Shown here: positions 42,880-54,939 of the stretch, one piece after another | Numbering within the stretch: the first letter of the stretch is position 1 | How the letters are laid out: every line of letters begins with the position of its first letter | Source of the DNA: Dromiciops gliroides | Taxonomy: Eukaryota > Chordata > Mammalia > Microbiotheria > Microbiotheriidae | Assembly: GCF_019393635.1 (NCBI RefSeq) | Contig: NC_057861.1 | Span: 197,099,026-197,163,025 of the forward strand | Reading direction: 5' to 3' | DNA: 64,000 nt | Translations under genes and position numbers: made by a program | Notes under the pieces: model-generated | The model's database searches: none | What the model saw: only the letters and a program-made list of their open reading frames with translations | Told to the model about the DNA's origin: nothing

Positions 42880-44480
42880 GAAAGTCCTGATGGAAAAGCA
42901 CCTTACAGTTGTAGCTGAAATCCCAATTCCTTTGTTCAAGCTTCCTCTCCACTCCCCCAAATGCATAGCCACTTGCAAGTTGGTGACCTCATTCGAACTG
43001 CTCTAAAGTGAGTAGGTGAAACTGTAGTCAGAGGCAGACAAGAAAACAGACACTTCCCTCTGCAAAGAGGAATTTGCGTGTGCACACACAAAGAAAATAT
43101 GGAGGCTTTGTGTTGTTTGTGTTTTATTTTATTTTGTTTCATTTTTTCTTTTTTGAAGAAATACCATCAAAGATTTTTGTTAGCCCAGGACACTATATCA
43201 TACTCAAATGAAGGGTTTTGTAGTTGTTGTTTGTTTAAAAAAAAAGATTTGGGAAAGATCTGTCACGTTAACATCTGGGTATTCTCTCCCAACAGCACCC
43301 TGCAAAACCCAAATCCCTCAGAGAGCTACACGGAAATACAAAGTAGCCTACAAATAAATTCTGACTTTTCTGCCACTCTGCAAATATCTTGACTGAGCTG
43401 CTTATATATTATAAAGGCTGATATAAATAATTAAGCAAAAGTTTGGCCAAAGAGAAGTGAACAGACCTGCTGATTTTTAGATAAGACTAACTCATTCATC
43501 TAAAGAAAGTACTAAATTAACTCAAAAGGATATTGAGCAACTCTAAAGACCAGGCCAGAAAAGACAGGGAAAACAGAAAAAGCCTGTGATTCCATTCTGC
43601 TCTGAACTGGAAATTCACAAATTGAAAATAGGCTTTTTGGGAAGTCAGTTAAAGACACAAACCTAAACGGGCATAACTATAATCTTGGGGATATTGTTGT
43701 TCTTATCTGGGCGGAATTACAGAGAGCAGATTGCTCCTGGCAGCTGAGATACAGTAACTCCCACCCCCACCCCTCAGGATATCACTGTTTAGTAGGCCCG
43801 GAGATTCAAAGTGGAAAGGAACTTTACAGGTCACCCACCATCTAGCAGCAACCCACTCATTTCACAAATGAAGAAATAGTGTTTGTTGATTAAGTTCATA
43901 ATTAAAAAAAGAAACAGAACAGGTCTAAGAGTTTGTTGCCTAAAGAACAAGACTTTGGTTGAACATTTCTAGCCCATCTTGATCAGAAATTCAGCTCTTT
44001 GTTGTATTTTTTCCTCAGTGCCCCAGTGGACCAGAGATTTCTTCCCCTTTCTCACCATGGTTGGGAAAGATCTGAATGCAGTGATTATGGCATATTTGAT
44101 GCATATTTTTTTAGATAAAAGTTTTATTTTTAGATGGCAGCACAAAGCTGTAAGTGTTACTAATGAACTGGGACTTTTGAGAGAAGGGATCTTGGAAAAG
44201 GAAACAAACATCTATTATTTAGATTGAGAGGAGTATTAGGGCTAACTAGATTTTCCCTAGGGCCCAAGTCATACTCTGGCAGTATTTCTTGCAACTTAGT
44301 GCTTAAATTTGTTTAGGCCACTGGAGTAACAGGTAGAGAAGTTCACTAAGGTAATGCATAACTAAGCAGATCATCCCAGAGCCTCCTTCAGGAAATGTCC
44401 TAAGCAGGGATACTATTGTAATGTAAACACTACCATCCTTTTAACTGGGGAAAAATTAGGCATTACCTGAAAAGGTGATC
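42880..44480. other. Largely unassigned DNA
   Basis: A reverse MIR-like fragment at 43800-43880 (gtggaaaggaactttacagg, tttcacaaatgaagaaat). Otherwise no repeat or exon recognised. Opposed open frames near 43969-44227 have no recognisable domain. Confidence 0.4.
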
Positions 44481-44484
44481 TGGA

Positions 44485-44605
44485 CAATGAATCAACATAG
44501 TCCCTGTCCTCAAGGAGCTTATACTCTAATTGCATGAGACAACATCTAAAAGAAAGTTCAAATGCAAAGTGAATGAAAAGTTTCAGGAATCCTACAAGTG
44601 AAGCT
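44485..44605 (+). mobile_element. L2/L3-type LINE tail fragment
   Basis: agtccctgtcctcaaggagc, ttatactctaattgcatgag, then degenerate sequence. The same phrase is found at 45295-45480. Confidence 0.6.
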
Positions 44606-44609
44606 GCAG

Positions 44610-45105
44610 GATGAATGGTGGGATCTAAGGGTCCTTGGGTTAGATCAGTAGCTCAGATGAAAACCCTGGGAGTCTGGAGGGTATAAAGGCTAGGCAAATG
44701 ATAAGGCCTGGAGCACCTTAGGAGGCAGTAGCATGTCATATGGTTAGGCCTAGTAGACTTCCATTTCACCATCAGCAATAGAGTTGTTGACTCCCGTTTT
44801 AGCTGAGCCCTGTGAGCAGTCAAGCAGCTAGATAGTTTCTGGACACCAAAGAGAAAAGATGCCACAGAGGGTGACCGTCTTCCTGTCTCTTGGCTGTTAT
44901 GGATTGGGCAAATCCTCTATGCATTTGCAGTAATAGGGAGGGCATCATATCAATGAGGTCAAAGATCCATTAAAGTATATGATCCCATGTAAAGAATTTA
45001 CAGAAAGGCAAGGCCAAGAATTACATGAGACAGGAGAACAAAGAACATTTTTTTCTCTGTACCAGATGAGATCACGGAGCAATTGAAATATTAAAATATA
45101 TGTAT
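44610..45105. other. Unassigned DNA
   Basis: No recognised repeat or exon. Confidence 0.4.
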
Positions 45106-45107
45106 TT

Positions 45108-45200
45108 TATGCCCTCTACTAGATATAAGTTCATCGTGAAGGTAGAGACTATGTCACATTTATATGAAGCTCTATGCTATATATACAGTAGGTATTTAAT
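45108..45200 (+). mobile_element. L2 3' end fragment
   Basis: agatataagttcatcgtgaa, ggtagagactatgtcacatt, tatacagtaggtatttaat. Confidence 0.6.
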
Positions 45201-45294
45201 CTTTTTTTGGTAGAATAGATTAATATGAAAGACACCGACTTGTGCACATATTGATAGTAGATATTTAATAAATTGTATTTAAATTTAATTTAGT

Positions 45295-45480
45295 TTGACA
45301 GCAAGAATTGATTATTAAGAATTTGCCATGTGCCAGCATGATGCTAACCTCTGGGGGTACTAAGAAAGACAAAAAAACCCACAGTGCCTTCTCTGAAGGA
45401 GCTCACGTTCTAATAGAGGAGATGAAATACAAATAATTTTAACTCTAACTATAGTTATACACATACACACAAGGTATATA
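45295..45480 (+). mobile_element. L2/L3-type LINE tail
   Basis: ttattaagaatttgccatgt, gccagcatgatgctaacctc, tgggggtactaagaaagaca, tctgaaggagctcacgttct. Confidence 0.65.
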
Positions 45481-45714
45481 GAAAGTAGATGGGTTTAATG
45501 AATGAAATGGGGCTCATTATCTTCCAAGGCAACAAAATCCATTTTTGGATAGCTCTAATTGTAGGAAATTTTTAAGGTCTCTATTGCTTTTTGGATGACC
45601 TACAATTTTGCCTTTGTATTGTTAGAACTTAGCACAGTGCTTTGTACATTTGAGGTGGGAGGCTGAACCTGACTTGTGATTTTATTTGTATAGGGAACCT
45701 TTGAAGTTTATCAT

Positions 45715-45828
45715 CTTGAAGAGTAGAGCATTGAGAAGTTAAATGCCTTGTTCGTGGTCAGGCAGCCAGAATGTGTCAGGAGGCAGGACTTGAACCCAGG
45801 TCTTCCTGTTTCCAAAACCACATATCAA
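45715..45828 (-). mobile_element. MIR SINE, split by a younger SINE
   Basis: Reverse order: gagaagttaaatgccttgtt, cgtggtcaggcagccagaat, caggacttgaacccaggtct, tcctgtttccaaaacc. Resumes briefly after 45979. Confidence 0.75.
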
Positions 45829-45978
45829 GGGGGCAGCTAGGTGGCACAGTAGATAAAGCACTGGCTCTGGATTCAGGAAGACCTGAGTTCAAATTTGATA
45901 TCAGACACTTGACACTAGCTGTGTGACCCTGGGCAAGTCACTTAGCCCCCATTTCCCTGCCAGAAAAAAAAAAAAACC
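45829..45978 (+). mobile_element. Marsupial tRNA-headed SINE
   Basis: Forward copy gggggcagctaggtggcaca ... ctagctgtgtgaccctgggc with A13 tail. Perfect duplication accacatatcaa at 45817-45828 and 45979-45990. A short internal deletion removes part of cttactag. Confidence 0.95.
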
Positions 45979-46039
45979 ACCACATATCAACTATAATATG
46001 CCCTTTCTCAGCTTTGCACACAGCAGGTGCTTAATAACC

Positions 46040-46765
46040 GCTTGGTAAATTGGATTGGTTCAAATCTAACAAGGCTCTTTGTAACTTCTACTCATTGTTC
46101 CTAATTCTGCCTTCTGGGACCAAGTAGGATGTCTAATCTTTTCTTCATGATAATCTCAAATACTTGAAGACAGCTATGTTGTACCCCCTAAGTCTAGTCT
46201 AGTCTTGTTCTACCTTTTCTTCTCTAAGCAAAACATACCCAGTTCCTTCAAATGACCCTCATGTGGTATGATTTTGAGGTTATTGCTCACCTTAGTTACC
46301 TTCCATTGATGTTCCCCAGTTTATCAATATTCTCCATCAAATGGAGTGACCAAAACTGAGTACAGGACTCCTAATGTGGCCTGTCAGAGCAATGTCTAAC
46401 TGATGTGGTCTCACATCCCTGGAAACCGTGCTTCTCTAAGACCACATCAGCTTTCCTGGTTGCTGTTGATTCATTCAATTCACATTATTGATTCATTCAC
46501 ACTATTGATTCATATTGAGTGCACTAGAATCCTGAAATCTGTCTCAGATGAATTACCATTTAGTTTTGTCTGCCCCATCTAATATTTGGGAAATTGTTTT
46601 TTAAACCCAAGGGCAAGACTACATTTATCACTATTAAATGTCATTAAATATGATACAGTATTCTGGGTTGAGATCTCTTTGTATAGGAACCCACCGTGCC
46701 AGCAGGTTATTCTAGTCTCTATAGGAATTGGAGTGTTTTTCCTTAAGTCCAAATAGTTCCATGGG
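46040..46765 (-). mobile_element. L3/CR1 LINE, coding-end and 3' region
   Basis: Longest ancient LINE copy here. Reverse order: ttctactcattgttcctaat, atacttgaagacagctatgt, acccagttccttcaaatgac, gtgaccaaaactgagtacag, ctcctaatgtggcctgtcag, gtcctgaaatctgtctcag-type block, aagactacatttatcactat, tttgtataggaacccaccgt. All are recognisable CR1-clade blocks. Confidence 0.8.
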
Positions 46766-46974
46766 CTTCCCATTACCTCCTCTCAGACATCTCTAATGTT
46801 ATCCACCTATCTAAATAGTCCTCAGTTTCCTGTCACTTAGAGAGCTGTTCCTCACCTAACCTTATTCTATTTAAGAGAAACTATGAATCTTAGATTCAAT
46901 TTTGAATTTGAGCAAATTATACTTGCAGCCTTTCTAGCCTGATCTTGCTATAGCTGGTTTCCAATCAGCTTTCA

Positions 46975-47165
46975 GATTTGTAGAGTAGCAGAGTAGTACA
47001 GTGGAAGAAATCCTGACTTTGAGTCCCAACTCTACTTTTTACTGTGTGACTCTGGGCAAGTCACTTAACCTTGCTAAGTTTCAGTTTCCTTGTCTATAAA
47101 ATGAGGGGTTTGCACAAGATGATTTCTGAAGTCTTTCATGTCTCTATATCTATGATTCTATGAGC
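46975..47165 (+). mobile_element. MIR/THER-type SINE
   Basis: gtagcagagtagtacagtgg, ctgtgtgactctgggcaagt, cacttaaccttgctaagttt, cagtttccttgtctataaaa and the end atctatgattctatgagcc. Confidence 0.8.
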
Positions 47166-47489
47166 CTATGCCCCTGTTTTCTTGTCCTTCAAACAGCCAA
47201 CCTCTGCCCTAGTTCATATAATATTACAACAGGCCTTAACCCAATCTTGCAGGTCTGTCTAGATTCCTGGTTCTTGTTTCCCCTGATCTAGCTTGTTTCA
47301 ATGACAACCAAGCACAAGTCATGACTAATGCTACCTCTCAATAACTTCTTAAAGAGCTTGGATGTCATGGAGAGACATCTTGGAAACCAACAATTAAGCA
47401 GTTAAACCTCTAAAAATTGGTATGTTCAAATGAGTTTTGATTTAGAGTTCTGCCCACTTAGAAGATTATGGCAGTGACTGAAGCCGCCT

Positions 47490-47755
47490 GCAGTAGATGA
47501 TGGCCTGAAGCCAGGAAGACCTGAATTCAAATCCAGCTTCAAACACTTTCTACCTGTGTCACTCTGAGAAAGTCACTTAACCCCTGTTTACCTTAGTTGC
47601 CTCAACTATAAAATGGAGATAATAATAGCCTACTTCTCACAGTTGTTGTGAGGATCAAATGAGATAATATTTATAAAGCACATAAAAGTTCATGGCACAT
47701 AGTAAGAACTATATAAATGTTAGCTATTGTTATGGTTATTATTACTTAGGACAAA
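47490..47755 (+). mobile_element. MIR/CORE-SINE, long
   Basis: ccaggaagacctgaattcaa, acctgtgtcactctgagaaa, ctcaactataaaatggagat, cagttgttgtgaggatcaaa, tgagataatatttataaagc, tggcacatagtaagaactat, then a TTAT-rich tail. Confidence 0.88.
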
Positions 47756-47974
47756 GTAAAATGCAATGAAAACACTCATACACAGGTCCCAGTTGCTTAC
47801 TTCCTTGGTCATCTCCCAGCAAGAAATGAATGTGGCACCCAACTAATGTATCTTAACAACTAGATTAATTTCTTTTACTTCTGAGTAAATTAAAGAACAG
47901 ACATCATACTAAACAAAATAATTCCTAGACAACCATGAAAACAACAGCAACCATGGTTGTTTAGGGCAACAAGC

Positions 47975-48180
47975 AGAGCATTTAGAGGCAGAGGACCTGG
48001 GTCCAAACTATGGACCTGTTATGTATAGACTCTGTGATTTAATAACTGTGCAACTTCTTTATTGTGTGACTAGAATTCCCCACACATCTCTGGGCTCCAT
48101 TTTCTTGAACTATGAAATGAGAGGCTTTGACTAAATAATTATTTAAGGCCCCTTCCAGCTCTAAATCCCACAATATCTAA
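47975..48180 (+). mobile_element. MIR-type SINE, degraded
   Basis: tttagaggcagaggacctgg, gtccaaactatggacctg, cattttcttgaactatgaaa, tgagaggctttgactaaata, ccccttccagctctaaatcc. Confidence 0.6.
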
Positions 48181-48399
48181 TTTGTTTTTTATAAAATGTG
48201 AAGAGAAGCCAGTATAAATAATTAAGCTATTATAATAATATGAATTTAATCCCAAATGATTCTTTTTCCTTTTAGAATAGAATAAAATAAAGGATCATGA
48301 GTTCTATACCACACCCAAAAGAAATATCTGTACTACATTATGCTGGATAATTTAGCTTTTTGAAAATCATTTTATGAGATAGCTAGAACCAGAAAATAA

Positions 48400-48530
48400 A
48401 ACTAAAACTTAAGGATCTAAAATTACTTTTCCAAGGTAATATAACAAGTTAATGATAGAGCCTGGATTTAAATCCAGGTCTCTTAATGCCCTAAATTAAG
48501 AATCTTTGTACCACACCAGGCTAAATTTCC
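48400..48530 (-). mobile_element. MIR-type SINE fragment
   Basis: aacaagttaatgatagagcc, tggatttaaatccaggtctc, ttaatgccctaaattaag-type end. Confidence 0.55.
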
Positions 48531-48534
48531 AATC

Positions 48535-49080
48535 AGCCATTATTGCAATTCTCAAATGGAACTTTTTTTTTTTTTAATCCTGAGAAAGTGGAGTATGCTA
48601 CAATTCTCATACATATATATGTAAGCTATTTATGGGAAAAGACCTTCTGCACTAGAAGTTTTGTTTTAGTTTACATTTGTCTGCCCATTTAAATTCAAAG
48701 ACTTCAGAAGATGACATTAGATTTGTAGACCTCAAAGGCCTTCAAATTTTGAGGAGGATTTGGGAGGATGGGATTCAGCAAAACAAACTCTGTAGTATCA
48801 AATATCAGATAAAAATAGCTCAGTGAAGTTCTCTTTTCTCTTCATGGAATAATCCTACTGGCCCAACAAGCCAAATGAAAAAAATAATGCCTATCTTTGA
48901 CAAGACGTGCACCTCTTCACCCTCTAGCCCTACAATTCAGCTGAGAGTGAGTATGAGCATGCACATGCACGCACATACAATTTCATCCTTATTCTCTTTG
49001 TCCTTCTACTTTAAGGGGAAAAAAAGATATTTTTAAAGGTTAATTCACTGTGTTTCTCAGCATTTGAACTTACTAGAGTA
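48535..49080. other. Unassigned DNA
   Basis: No recognised repeat or exon. Confidence 0.4.
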
Positions 49081-49084
49081 GGAA

Positions 49085-50130
49085 ATCTCTTTTCTTTCTC
49101 ATATTAGTCATGTTGTAAAAGAATAAACAGTCCAAAAGAAAAGAACCATAAAAAAAGTAAAGGAAGCGAAAATAGTATGCTTAGATCTGGGTTCAGACTC
49201 CATCAGTTCTTTCTCTGGATATGAATAGCATTTTCCATCATGAGTTCTTTGGATTTGTCTTGGATCGTTATATTGCTGAGAAGAGCTAAATTGTTCACAG
49301 TTGATCATCACACAACATTGCTGATACAATATATAATGTCCTCCTAGTTCTGCTTACTCCACTTTGTATCAATTCATGTAAGCCTTTCCAGGTTTTTCTG
49401 AAATCGGCCTGCTGATCATTTCTTTTGGAACAATAATATTCTATTATATTCATATACTACAACTTGTTTAGCCATTCCCCAATTGATGCCACCACAAAAA
49501 GAGTTGCTATAAATATTTTTGTACAAACAGGTTCTTTTCCCCTTTTTTGTGATCTCTTTGGGCTATAGACCTGGTAGAGGTATTGCTGTATCAAAGGGTA
49601 CTCACAGTTTGTTGCCCTTTAGGCATAGTTCCAAATTGTTCTCCAGAATGATTAGATCAGTTCACAACTTCACCAACATTGCATTCGTATTCCAATTTTC
49701 TCATATCCTTTCCAGTGTTTATCATTTTCCTTTTCTATCATATTAGCCAATCTGATCAGTGTGAGGTGGTGCCTCAGAGTTGTTTTAATTTGCATTTTTC
49801 TAATAGTGATTTAGAGCATCTCTTCATATGATTATAGATAGCTTTGATTTTTTCATCTGAAAGCTGCCTGTTCATAATCCTTTGACCATTTTATCAACTG
49901 GGGAATGATTTTTTAGTCTTGTAAATTTGCCTCAGTTCTCTGTATATTTGAGAAATGAGGCTTTTATCAGAGATACTTGCTATATATATTTCTCAGCTTT
50001 CTTCTTTCCTTTTAATCTTGGTTGCATTGGTTTTGTTTGTGCAAAAACTTTTAAATTTTATATAATCTAAATTATCCATTTTGCATTTTGTAATGCTCTC
50101 TATCTCTTGTTTCATCATAAATTCTTTCCA
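49085..50130 (-). mobile_element. L1 ORF2 C-terminus plus 3' UTR
   Basis: Minus-strand copy. Landmarks: catcagttctttctctggat, ctggatcgttatattgctga-type block, ccaggtttttctgaaatcgg, ttagccattccccaattgat, gatctctttgggctatagac, gttccaaattgttctccaga, gatcagtgtgaggtggtgcc, ttggttttgtttgtgcaaaa. The order mirrors 23180-24640. Confidence 0.9.
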
Positions 50131-50134
50131 TTAG

Positions 50135-50830
50135 AGTATGAATTTTTAATCCTTTTTTGTGTGTAATAGACTGTTTGGGCAGTCTAAGCAATACTGTGGA
50201 CCCCTTCTTCCAACAATGTTTATTGCCTTTGTTGTAATTGAAGGAAATACTAAATTTCAGTTAGAAGTTAGTGAATATGTACATACATGTATATGTACAT
50301 ATATGTGTGTCTGTGTGTATATATGTTAACAGACTCCCTGAAATCCAGTTTAAGGGCAGTAGTACTAGAGGCATATAATATAGTATAATACCACTCATTA
50401 CCATCCCCTTCTTCCCTCTTCTCTTCATTTCCTTCTTCAACCCTTTTATTTTATCACTGCCTCCTTCTTTCTGTGGTTTCATCTCTCCTTCCCTCATCTA
50501 TTTTCCTCTCATGAAATCAGCAGAGGGTGAGAGGGAATGACACACAGAATTAGTGATCATGAACAGAAATCAGAAATATTTGATTCAAGATTTGCCTCTT
50601 TTTCTATATTTGTTGTAATGTCCCAAACTTTTTCATAGTCAGTATGACTAGAAATTCTATTTGTATAGTATTATTTTCATGATTACTTTAGGAATTTTAA
50701 TATTTAATTTTAATATAATTTCTTCATCTTTTTTTGCCCTTTTATATGTTTTGCAAATAGTGGAGATTGGGCATGAAGAGAAAGGGTGTCATATAGGAAC
50801 CACAGGACAAAATTCCTGGGGATTTTCAGA
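50135..50830. other. Unassigned DNA with TA/TG-rich patch
   Basis: 50275-50330 is an alternating TG/TA/CA patch. Otherwise unrecognised. Confidence 0.4.
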
Positions 50831-50834
50831 GATC

Positions 50835-50970
50835 ATGTATTCTGATGCTTCCATTTTACAGATAGTAAAACTTTGGTCCTCAGTAGTTCAATGACTTTGC
50901 CCACATAGGTAGTAAGTAGCAGAATAAGGATTTGAACTCATGTTGTCCAAACCTAAATGCAGCTAGAAAG
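50835..50970 (-). mobile_element. MIR SINE fragment
   Basis: ccattttacagatagtaaaa, caatgactttgcccacatag, agtaagtagcagaataagga, tttgaactcatgttgtccaa. Confidence 0.75.
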
Positions 50971-51159
50971 CTCCATGTTCGCCTTGGTCATTTAGATACT
51001 TGTAGGTTTTCTCCCCCTTTCCTCCCTTCTTGGATTAATCTTGCCTGATCTCTCTTGCTGTTCCCTTCCCTTCTCATTCTCAGTCCCAACATTCTCTCCT
51101 TCAGTCTTCCTCCATGCTCTCTTCTCTACATTATACTTGCCTGTCCTTGTCACACTCTC

Positions 51160-51212
51160 TTCTCCTTCTTCTCCTCCTCCTCCTCCTCCTCCTCCTTCTT
51201 CTTCTTCTTCTT
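51160..51212 (+). repeat. (CTT)n-(CCT)n-(CTT)n microsatellite
   Basis: Triplet array next to and probably derived from the tail of the reverse SINE that follows. Confidence 0.95.
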
Positions 51213-51347
51213 TTGCGGGACAATAAGGGTTAAGTGACTTGCTCAGGGTCACACAGCTAGTAAGTGTCAAGTGTCTGAGGCTGGATTTGAACTCAGATCC
51301 TCCTGAATCCAGGGCCAATGCTTTATCCACTGTAACACCTAGCTGTG
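51213..51347 (-). mobile_element. Marsupial tRNA-headed SINE
   Basis: Reverse copy: gggttaagtgacttgctcag, cacacagctagtaagtgtca, tcctgaatccagggccaatg, acctagctg head. Short duplication-like ctcttct lies before the triplet array and at about 51354. Confidence 0.9.
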
Positions 51348-51679
51348 CCCCCCCCTCTTCTTTACCTCCACTGGAATTTAATTTGCCTGTGTATCCCTGT
51401 TCCTCAAGATTGGTCTTTCTGTGCTTTTCACAGAGAAAACTAACCCATTTAAAAATTAAATCCATGTTAATTCAGTAATGAAGAGGTCTAGGAGGCTTCA
51501 CCTTTCTCTGAAATACTTTATGTATATTTTTATAATCTAGGTTTCTAACTCCTAAAGTAACAACCAAAGGTTAAAACTGTTAAGCAAGGTAGAGGCAGAG
51601 AGTGATAATGGGACAGGTTGATAATAGCATTATTAGGACAGGACTGGCATGTAGGGATACCCTTCAAGCCAGATATATC

Positions 51680-51790
51680 AAATAACAAGCACTTAATAAG
51701 CACCTAGTATGTGCCTAGTACAACCTGAGCTCTAGGAGATATAAAGACAGGCTTTCCAAGCCCTAACATTCTAACAGCTGTATCACTTGG
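51680..51790 (+). mobile_element. L2/L3-type LINE tail
   Basis: aagcacttaataagcaccta, gtatgtgcctagtacaacct, gagctctaggagatataaag. Confidence 0.55.
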
Positions 51791-52145
51791 GGAAAGTGAA
51801 GGGGAAGGGTTCCTTTAGTCATCTGAATGTTAATTTTATCCTCAACTCCAATTTAAATATTAACAAAATAATGTGAAATTCTGGTCCTAATACCAGTATC
51901 ATTCACTACTTTCTTCCATTTAGATTTCAGGATACAAATCATATTCTGTTCCCCACCCTTGCCTGGGAAAATTACCATGGCTATAGACTAGCCAGAATGC
52001 AAGAACACCAGCTGCCATCTTATGCAATTTCACATTGCCACATTAAACAACAAGAATTGGGTTGCATTTCTATTCCTTACATTCAAGGTTACAGCCATGT
52101 TGGCATTCAACACTGAGTCCTTTTGATTAAAAAAATCACCATGTT

Positions 52146-52179
<34 letters not shown>

Positions 52180-52180
52180 T
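52146..52180 (+). repeat. (AAT)n microsatellite
   Basis: About ten AAT units. Confidence 0.95.
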
Positions 52181-52184
52181 TCCA

Positions 52185-54000
52185 TGGGAATCCCACAAAA
52201 AAGGGTATACACAGTGAGAACACTTTTTCTTGCATAATTTACTCTTTCCTCTGACTCACAGCATTTTTCCCATGTGCGTAAGTGAAACGAAACACCTCTC
52301 ATTACACACCCTGGGAGTATATAACTCCTAAAGAGAGTTGCCTGAGTGTTTACACATTAAACATGTGTATTCATTAAAAACAATGTTTGAAGCCAGAAAT
52401 AACTTATGCATTGACAATTTACAAGGGGAGATTTGAACACCTATTTTTTTTTTTTAGTTATTCACAAAAATGTCTTGTGGTTGCCATAGAAACTGGCACA
52501 TCTATCGACAGAGCACTTTTCAGAGAAACCCACCAAGCCAGTTCTGGATTATTTTGGTAACTTAAATACTTGGGAGAAGAAGGAAAATTGGGGAGCCAGA
52601 GGTCAATGAACCCTGGTAGGCATTCCCTTTCAAGAGAAGTGAGACCTGAATGCCACAGGACATGTAAATGTGGAGTCAAACACATTTGGCAAACACATCT
52701 TGGGCCAAGCAGAGGGATCCTAAATCTGAAATTACTCTATAGGTCTGATCTCTTTATTGTCACCACTCACAGAAGCCAACAAAACACATTATGAGTAAAC
52801 AAGGAAGGTAGGCAACCTGAATTGAGTCTGAGTTTGGCCTCTTTTCATTAATCCAAACAAATACATGTTTAAAAAGAGCTGATTAAAAAACTACATTACT
52901 TATTCCTGTTTTTTTTTAAAGAACACTGTAGGATTTTTTTTGACAGTCATGCATGGAAGGTAACTTGAAATTGACAAAAGTGTAATAACCAAAAATTTTT
53001 TTCATCATATCTTGGAATCAGTGCAGTCTGTTCTTTGAAAACAAAACACAAAACGCCAGACAAGTTAAGACTTGAAGAAATTAAGTACAAGGGGCATATA
53101 AACAGCCCTCCAAAGGATGTGAAAAAGATAAAGAGAACCTGGGAGTTTTACAGAGCCCTGTAATTTTGGAGGCTCAAGGATCAGCGTCCACAAATTGGGA
53201 CAAAGCTTAGCTTTAATGCTAGGCTTCACTTAGAGCTGTTCTCCTAATCATTTACTTCTTAGAATGAAATTGATAATAATTACAATCATTATCACCATCA
53301 TCCAATAGTTTTTTATTCCTAGTCAATGTATCACCTTGATACTGCTCTACCTCCTCTGACACTTTTCACGATGTCCCCGATTTTGCTTAATTAAACAGGG
53401 GGTCATTTGTTATTCTCATGAATTGCACATGGAAGAGGAGGATCGAAAAGAACAAAAAATTCAGTTCTGGAACCAGTCAACTAGCATTCCTGTGGTCTGT
53501 GTGAAACATCAATATTCTATTTTCTCTCTTCTCACCCTCTCTCTCTCCCAAGAAAGGAAGCCTCCTCCGGAATGTGGAGGTAGGCAATTAGGTGAAATGT
53601 TTAAACCTGTGAGTACAACTAGAAAGGTATTGAATTGATTTCCTTATGATAGAAATCTTTTCAGTTGAGCATTTTTTCAGATGAGAACTTCAAAACCAGG
53701 TAGAAAGCAAAGCTGTTGCTGCTCTGATTAACTCAAGATTTGCTGGTTGTGACCATCACCTTAGTCACTTTTCAGGAGTACTTGAAAATGATTTGACCAA
53801 CAGGCATGGCTATCTGTGTGTGTGAGTGTAGCCCAGAAGATCAGTGTGTACTCAAGTCTTTTCTACATTGCAAATTTCTAAGGAATGTTCTTTAAACGTG
53901 TCCAAAGGTTATATTTGTAGAATTTATCCTGGTCTGTGAACCTGCCTTGAAGGCTCTTCAGAGCTCTAGTTCCACAGCTCTAACTACCTGCTGGTTATTT
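52185..54000. other. Largely single-copy DNA
   Basis: No transposable-element core recognised over about 1.8 kb; small open frames (for example 53423-53638) lack domains and splice context. Confidence 0.45.
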
Positions 54001-54004
54001 GACA

Positions 54005-54168
54005 GCAATAGAAATTTAGAGCTGGGCAGGACCCCACCTTAGAGGTCATCAAATCCAACCCTTTGTTTTACAGATGAAGAGACTGAGGCCCAGATAGGTT
54101 TCAGTGACTTACATGGGGTCCCACAGCTGGTAAGTATGTGAAGTAGAATTTGAACCAAAATCCTCATG
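54005..54168 (-). mobile_element. MIR/THER-type SINE, split by a younger CORE-SINE
   Basis: atttagagctgggcaggacc, ttagaggtcatcaaatccaa, ttgttttacagatgaagaga, ggtcccacagctggtaagta, gaatttgaaccaaaatcct. The remaining left end continues at 54424-54483 (aatgctctatctactatacc). Confidence 0.85.
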
Positions 54169-54423
54169 GTTGTTGTTCAGTTGTTTCAGTTGTGTCTGAC
54201 TCTTTGTGACACCATTTGAGGTTTTCTTAGTGAAGATACTGGAGGAGTTTGCCATTTCCTTCTCCAGCTCATTTTACAGATGGGGAAGTTGAGGCAAATA
54301 GGGTTAAGTGACTTGTCCAGGGTCACACAGCTAGTGAGTGTCGGGGGCCAGATTTGAAATCAGAAAGATGAGTCTTCCTGACTCAAGGCCCAGCACTCTA
54401 TCCAGTTCACCACCTAGCAGCCT
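54169..54423 (-). mobile_element. Marsupial CORE-SINE (ggagaaggaaatggcaa class)
   Basis: Reverse full-length copy: gttgttgttcagttgtttca, gtgtctgactctttgtgaca, ttgccatttccttctccagc, ttaagtgacttgtccagggt, ccagttcaccacctagcagc. Same family as 17510-17762. Confidence 0.9.
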
Positions 54424-54483
54424 TACAGATATTCCTTAATTCCAAATACAATGCTCTATCTACTATACCACACTGCCTCTCCA
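54424..54483 (-). mobile_element. MIR/THER-type SINE, left end
   Basis: Continuation of the 54005 copy after the inserted SINE. Confidence 0.7.
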
Positions 54484-54486
54484 TTT

Positions 54487-54660
54487 AAATGCCCCAGTGC
54501 CACCTCAAATTCAATATGTATAAATTAACTGATCCCCTTCTCAAAAACAGCTCTTTGTGTAGAATTCCTTATTTCCCTTAAGGTTTTATTCTCTGAGTCA
54601 TCCAGAATTAAAAGCTTAGAATTTCCTTAAGTTCTTTCCTGTCAGGGAGAACTGAAAATG
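54487..54660 (+). mobile_element. L2 LINE 3' UTR fragment
   Basis: atgccccagtgccacctcaa, attcaatatgtataaattaa, ttctctgagtcatccagaat: the order of the L2 region preceding its 3' terminus. Confidence 0.55.
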
Positions 54661-54939
54661 ACAAATCTCCAAATCTAAATCATTGAAGGGGAAGACAAGT
54701 AATCTGGGATCCAAGTCCATGGGCAATTCAAGTCATTTCATCAGGAAGTTGAAGAAGTTCATGAGGTACCAAAGTCCATAAACCAGGCCTATGATGAGAA
54801 TAGTGTTCAAGAGAGCCCCTGTTCAAGGCCTATTGGCAGTCATGTACCCTCACAGTTTTCCCATCACACGTTTACCTTGAACCACACCCAGCCATGCCAT
54901 CTCATGCTGCTGTATCTGTGAGCCTCATATAGCTTCTCT

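Noticed and set aside
42641-42978. Reverse frames encoding Pro-Leu or Ser-Leu repeats
   Set aside because: They are translations of the GAGGGA hexamer tract in different frames.
51041-51237. Frames rich in Ser, Pro and Phe
   Set aside because: Translations of the CTT/CCT triplet array beside a SINE.
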